From Cornus controversa (Eukaryota; Streptophyta; Magnoliopsida; Cornales; Cornaceae): a DNA stretch of 64,000 nt. Below are positions 59,930-64,000 of this stretch, in pieces; positions within the stretch are counted from its first letter, which is position 1; each line of letters starts with the position of its first letter. The translations under genes and the position numbers were made by a program. The stretch is taken from contig CM048848.1 of the NCBI GenBank assembly GCA_026545225.1, positions 49,749,806-49,813,805 on the forward strand. Reading direction: 5' to 3'. A model generated the notes under the pieces. It was given only the letters and a program-made list of their open reading frames with translations. It had not been told where the DNA came from and did no database searches.

Positions 59930-60869
59930 GGGTTAAATTCACTGACATCCCCTGAGATTTAGTAAAATTACACTCAGAGAGACTGTTTGGCCTTTATTTC
60001 TTTCCCGTACATCCCCTAAATCCATTTTTTTTAGTGGTCGAAGTAAATTTTAAGTGTAAAAAGACAATTTTATCCTTGCATTATAATATCACATTATATT
60101 TCAAATAGAGTAAAATACAATGACCTCCCCTGAGGTTTATTATAATTGCACTGACCTCCCGTGAAAAAATTTTGATTTTTAAAATGACATGTTTTTTCAC
60201 ATTATACTTTATCTCTCTGTTCAGTAATCTTTTGTAGACCTGCTACACCACCACCGTCACCACCCATGACCACCATTAATCTTTGATCTTACTCTAACAT
60301 ATCTGCTCAATCACCAAAAATTCTATCACATCATTTTTTTTCAAAGATCTTCGATCATGGTCATATATATACAAATACATACATATGATCGGATCTGTGG
60401 ACTAAGTTGTTGAGTTTTATCGTGAGTCACGGGTACGGGTTGACGAAAATGATCGGGCTGGTTGTGTCGTGCGCGTGGAAGCGTACATATATTATTTTAG
60501 AAATCAAAATTTTTTTATTTTAAAATCATTTGGGGGTATAATGGTAAAATTATCCTAAAATATTATTTCAAATCATCATAGGGAAGGTCAGTGCAATTAT
60601 GACAAACTTTAGGAAAGGTCAGTGCAATTATGACAAACCTCAAGGGAGGTTAGTGTAATTTCGGCAAATCTCAAGGAATGTCATTCTATTTTACCTTATT
60701 TGAAATATAATGTGATATTATAATGTAAGGGAAAAATTATCTTTTCACTCTTAAAATTTATTTTGACCACTGAAAAAATTGATTTAGGGAAGGTGAAAGA
60801 AATAAAAGTCAAATGGTCTCTCCGAGTGTAATTTGACCAAACCTCAGGGGAGGTCAGTGAATTTAACCC
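59930..60869. mobile_element. Mutator-like foldback MITE with perfect 9-bp target duplication, nested structure
   Basis: The ends GGGTTAAATTCACTGACATCC and, from the right, GGGTTAAATTCACTGACCTCC stay paired for about 185 bases. TAATTTATA flanks the element on both sides (59921-59929 and 60870-60878), an exact 9-bp duplication. Inside the outer arms lies a second pair of inverted repeats (left ACAATGACCTCCCCTGAGG near 60115, right mirror near 60600-60690), so a related element seems to have inserted into, or been duplicated within, the first. No coding sequence. Confidence 0.85.
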
Positions 60870-61192
60870 TAATTTATATTGTATGTGGCCAATATAACCG
60901 TTTGAGTTATAACCGTATGAAATATAGTCATTGCAAAAAAGTAAAACAAAAAAATAAATTAAATAAAAAATATTAAATTATTACTATTATTTGGCTAGCA
61001 AAATTTTTAAAGAGGTCAATGTGAGCCAAAATCTGGAGAGCCAACAACGTTGATGTGGCTCTTGGAAAAGCTAACATAGCTCTTGGAAAAAATGAGGTGT
61101 CAAATTTAAAGAGCCAAATTTTAAAAATGCCAATGTGGATGCTCTGAGTATATGAAGCACGTTAAAGTCAATGCCAAATATTTAAATGGTAA

Positions 61193-61385
61193 GAGCATCT
61201 CCATCAATCTCTTTCGATTTTGGCTCTCCAAATTTGCCATCTCAGCTTTTCATAGAGCCATGTCAGCTTTTCCCAGAGCCACGTTAGTGTTTTTAACTCT
61301 CTAAATTTTGGCTATAGAAGGTGTCACATTGGCCTCTCCTGATTTTCACTTGCCAAAAAAATAACATTTTAATAAATTTTTAACT
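61193..61385. mobile_element. Solitary Harbinger-like end, truncated
   Basis: GAGCATCTCCATCAATC at 61193 followed by CTCTCCAAATTTGCCATCTC and repeated AGAGCCA(T/C)GT words matches the subterminal style of the element ending at 61144, only about 50 bases away, but no opposite TIR is found to the right. It is either a truncated second copy or part of a composite element. Confidence 0.5.
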
Positions 61386-61922
61386 TTTTATTTTATTAAT
61401 AATATTAATAGATTTAAGCAAGAAATAAATAAAAACTAATATCATATATAATATGTGATAATCAAATCATAATAAATTAAAGAAATATATAATTTTGTCT
61501 ACATATAAAATAAATTAGATATAAATAAATTTGTTTACATGTTTTATTTTATGATTGATTGAATATAATTTTAGTTGGACTATATATAAGGATTTGGGTT
61601 GTATAAAATAACTCATATGAAAATGATCCCTACAATTCAAAACATAAAATAAATATAATAATTGTGTTTTTACTAATAAAGAAATCAAATAGTTTGGTCA
61701 ATGGTGTGGTTGTTCTTCTTGGAGAAGTTACCAAGTTCGAGTGCGGGCTATGTTGTCAGCCCGTGATTCCAAAAAGGCTCGTGAGCCTAAAATGGGGCCC
61801 ACAATTTTCACAAGCCCAATGGGGGCTCTAGCTTGCTAAATTTCACAAAAAATGGGCTCTTTAACATTATATTTCCTCGTGTAAGTTATAGTCAAACATT
61901 TGCAAAACATGAAAAGAGTAGA
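61386..61922. other. Gene-free stretch with a possible SINE-like segment
   Basis: AT-rich to about 61690. From 61690 to 61760 the plus strand has TTTGGTCAATGGTGTGG (A-box-like) and AAGTTCGAGTGCGG (B-box-like) with a spacing near that of a tRNA promoter. That suggests a SINE head, but no tail is clear. Confidence 0.35.
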
Positions 61923-63592
61923 TGATGTGGTCCAAGCTTACACTTATAGTAACTATTTTTCAATAATAATTGTCACTCGTAATAGAACGAATCCTTAAAA
62001 GATAGGGCTATTTAGAGGGTGTCGAACTACAAGGACTGCGTTGTTAAATTATCAAGGTTGTTTCCGGTTTAATTCAAAAATAAAGATTGGTTGTTATTTT
62101 AATGCTAAATTGTGGAAATTGAAATAAATTAAATTAGAAAGCAATTAAAGTGATCAAGATACTCAAGAGAGAGATCTAGGGTTTTGACTTCACCGCCAGC
62201 TTCACATTAAGGTCAATTGCACATACATTCAAAAATTCAACATAAATGTAACTATGATGCATGTGGCTAAATACGTACAATTAAAATTCATGTATAATCC
62301 ATATTCGATTAGCACGAATCATCTACTTAACTTCGTTATACTAAGGTGTAGTACGACTCGTCTTTCTTAGGCATGGCCTATCAATTATCTTATCTTATGC
62401 ATTCATGCACACAAAACATCATCAATAAGATAAATACAATTATATGCTAAGCTATAACCTATCTTCGGTCATCATGAATTGTATATCTAACTACATTACA
62501 CTAGGGTGTATCTCAATCTAAACTCCCTATGCATAGCCTATCAAAGCAAAATGATCATAAATGCATGTAAGAACCATTGTACAACCATCATTCCAAAAAC
62601 CATAAAGACTTGGAAAAATTCAAGTTCAAACAAGATAAAATACTTTATAGAACAAGAAAAGAACTTCATCAAGAATGAAAATGACATTAAACTCAATCAC
62701 AAATTTATAGCCATGCAATTGTCATCACTACACAATCATACAATGTGATCCTCAAAGTTATACAACTATTATATGAACAAAAATCATTCTCAAAGTATAA
62801 TACAATTAAACTATGATGTTTGGCTAGGGCAACATCAAGGCCCTAGCAAGGAAGTTAGCTCCTCATGATGGTGGTGGAAACCTCAAGAGATGACAAAGAA
62901 TCCATGCTCCAAGCTTCCATAAATCTCCACTTCTAAGCTCTAACAATGGTGGTTGACCAAGAGCTCCCACTTTCTCTCTCTAGAAAAAATGTATATCTCT
63001 ATGATGCCATATGAAGTTATGAACCATATATATATTGAGGGGCTCAAAACATAATAGAAAAAGTTGCATAAGGGTCTGTGGTTGCTTCATCAACTTCCTA
63101 TAAAGAGAGGGAAAGTTTTAACTTTTAGGAGAGTAGGTAACTTTATACCTGTTAACATTTGTGAACCTTCGTAATTGGCATTGCGAACCTTTGCAAAATC
63201 CTTACGAGGTTCACAACCTACTAGGGCTCCAAGAGCTAAATTTTGAAATCTAGGACTGTAATGCGAAAGTTTGCATTTAAATGCGGTCATACATTCTGAG
63301 AATTACGAAGGTTCGCATTGCTTTTAAACTAGGCTGTATGGTTGGGCTTATATTCAAATGGGCCCCTTGCTTCCTTTGGCTGGCCTACTTGGTTCCTTGG
63401 CCCAATTGACCTTTGATCTACAATATCAGCTGGTCCAAGATAGCCGGGCGATGCACACCTAATATAAAAATGACATTGAACGCTCGAAATCACTGGAATT
63501 GACCGCATTCTCGGAGAAAATCCTGAAAATAACAAAAACACAAAAAAACGTAAAACTATACAGAAAATATAAATAAGGAATCACTTATCACA
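61923..63592 (-). mobile_element. Athila-like gypsy 3' LTR, about 1.7 kb
   Basis: In minus-strand sense the polypurine tract AAGTTTGGGGG (63603-63593) is followed at once by TGTGATAAGTG, the usual start of an Athila-type LTR. Near the other end the LTR has GTCCTTGTAGTTCGACACC (about 62018-62036), a degenerate form of the GTCCCTGTGGATTCGACCC block common near the U5 of plant Athila LTRs. The left boundary at 61923 (ACCACATCA) is approximate. No primer binding site follows, as expected for a 3' LTR. ORFs inside are spurious. Confidence 0.6.
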
Positions 63593-64000
63593 CCCCCAAA
63601 CTTACATATTGTTAGTCCTTTAGCAATGAAAAACGAAAAGTAAAATGAAACAATTAGACTACTTTCACTTTTGTGGAAAACACGGTTGCATTTAGCAAAT
63701 ATAACAATCATTTTAAATCCCTAGGCAACACTAGTGGATGAGTGAGTCTCATAAGGGTTTAACATAATTGTTAAACCCAATAAAATATGCAAAAAATCAT
63801 ATAGCTCAATCATCGCCTAAAGAAAAAAGAGAGAATCAAAACTTTTGTCAAGTATTTAAGGAAATGTCATATCATAACAACCCAAGAACTTCTACTTTCA
63901 AGAATCAAATAACGGTCCCCACACAAAGCTCAGGTAACATACCAAAATAGTTATCAACCCTAGCTTCCTTTTGAAAACTGAACTTACATCCAAACAAGTG
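63593..64000 (-). mobile_element. 3' end of the internal region of the Athila-like element, cut by the window edge
   Basis: It contains the polypurine tract at 63603-63593 and non-coding sequence to the window end. The body of the element should lie to the right of this window. Confidence 0.5.

Larger units (their letters stand above)
56922..61144 (+). mobile_element. PIF/Harbinger-like element with ORF1 only and two nested insertions
   Basis: The ends are inverted: GAGCATCCACATCTGCC at 56922 and the mirror GG(C)...AATGTGGATGCTC ending at 61144. Both are flanked by TGA, the 3-bp target duplication expected in size for PIF/Harbinger (usually TTA/TAA). Subterminal sequence on both sides is rich in GAGCCA/CTCTTGG words. 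Inside, on the plus strand, is a broken ORF1 (SANT/Myb-like DNA-binding protein). No DDE transposase is present. The element is split by an LTR-retrotransposon fragment (58216-59300) and a Mutator-like MITE (59930-60869). Confidence 0.65.

Overview
The window is nuclear DNA of a flowering plant, most likely a eudicot with a repeat-rich genome. The evidence is AT-rich intergenic sequence, genes split into many short GT-AG exons, abundant (TA)n/(GA)n microsatellites, and plant-type transposable elements: Ty3-gypsy and Ty1-copia-like LTRs, L1-type LINE relics, tRNA-derived SINEs, Mutator-like foldbacks and a PIF/Harbinger element. I cannot name the species. There are no bacterial genes, CRISPR arrays or rRNA genes, and I see no convincing functional tRNA gene.

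Three protein-coding genes can be supported, all on the minus strand. (1) At 2854-10705 is a plant RING-H2 protein, a likely E3 ubiquitin ligase, with three phase-consistent coding exons; an ACG stands where its start codon is expected. (2) At 15041-19212 is a class I SAM-dependent methyltransferase of the METTL7-like plant family, with six phase-consistent exons and a likely organellar N-terminal extension. (3) At 42240-53691 is the cullin-like APC2 subunit of the anaphase-promoting complex, with 16 exons that join without a frame break into 885 residues. Genes 1 and 3 both belong to ubiquitin pathways, but nothing shows that they act together; co-location looks incidental.

Layout. 1-2850: a long-TIR foldback and AT-rich sequence. 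2854-12870: the RING gene, whose 6.5-kb intron holds a tandem duplication, two tail-to-tail SINEs and a LINE relic. 12880-15040: intergenic with one SINE. 15041-19212: the methyltransferase, whose intron 3 holds a GC-rich foldback. 19213-42239: about 23 kb without a gene, made of nested transposons. These are a Mutator-like MITE with a near-perfect 9-bp target duplication, a truncated gypsy element broken by a MITE, three minisatellite arrays, probable Tat-like and copia-like LTRs, a segmental duplication carrying MITEs, and a long-TIR element that contains a fragment of a transporter gene. 42240-53691: APC2, with a LINE relic and a MITE in introns. 53692-64000: MITEs, a Harbinger-type element carrying only a broken ORF1 and two nested insertions, and the LTR plus polypurine tract of an Athila-like element running off the right edge.

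I did not find a clearly new biological system. The observations most worth checking are the ACG at the RING start, the transporter fragment inside the foldback, the same-orientation CT/TA microsatellite next to the start of all three genes, and the hairpin-bearing minisatellite cluster.
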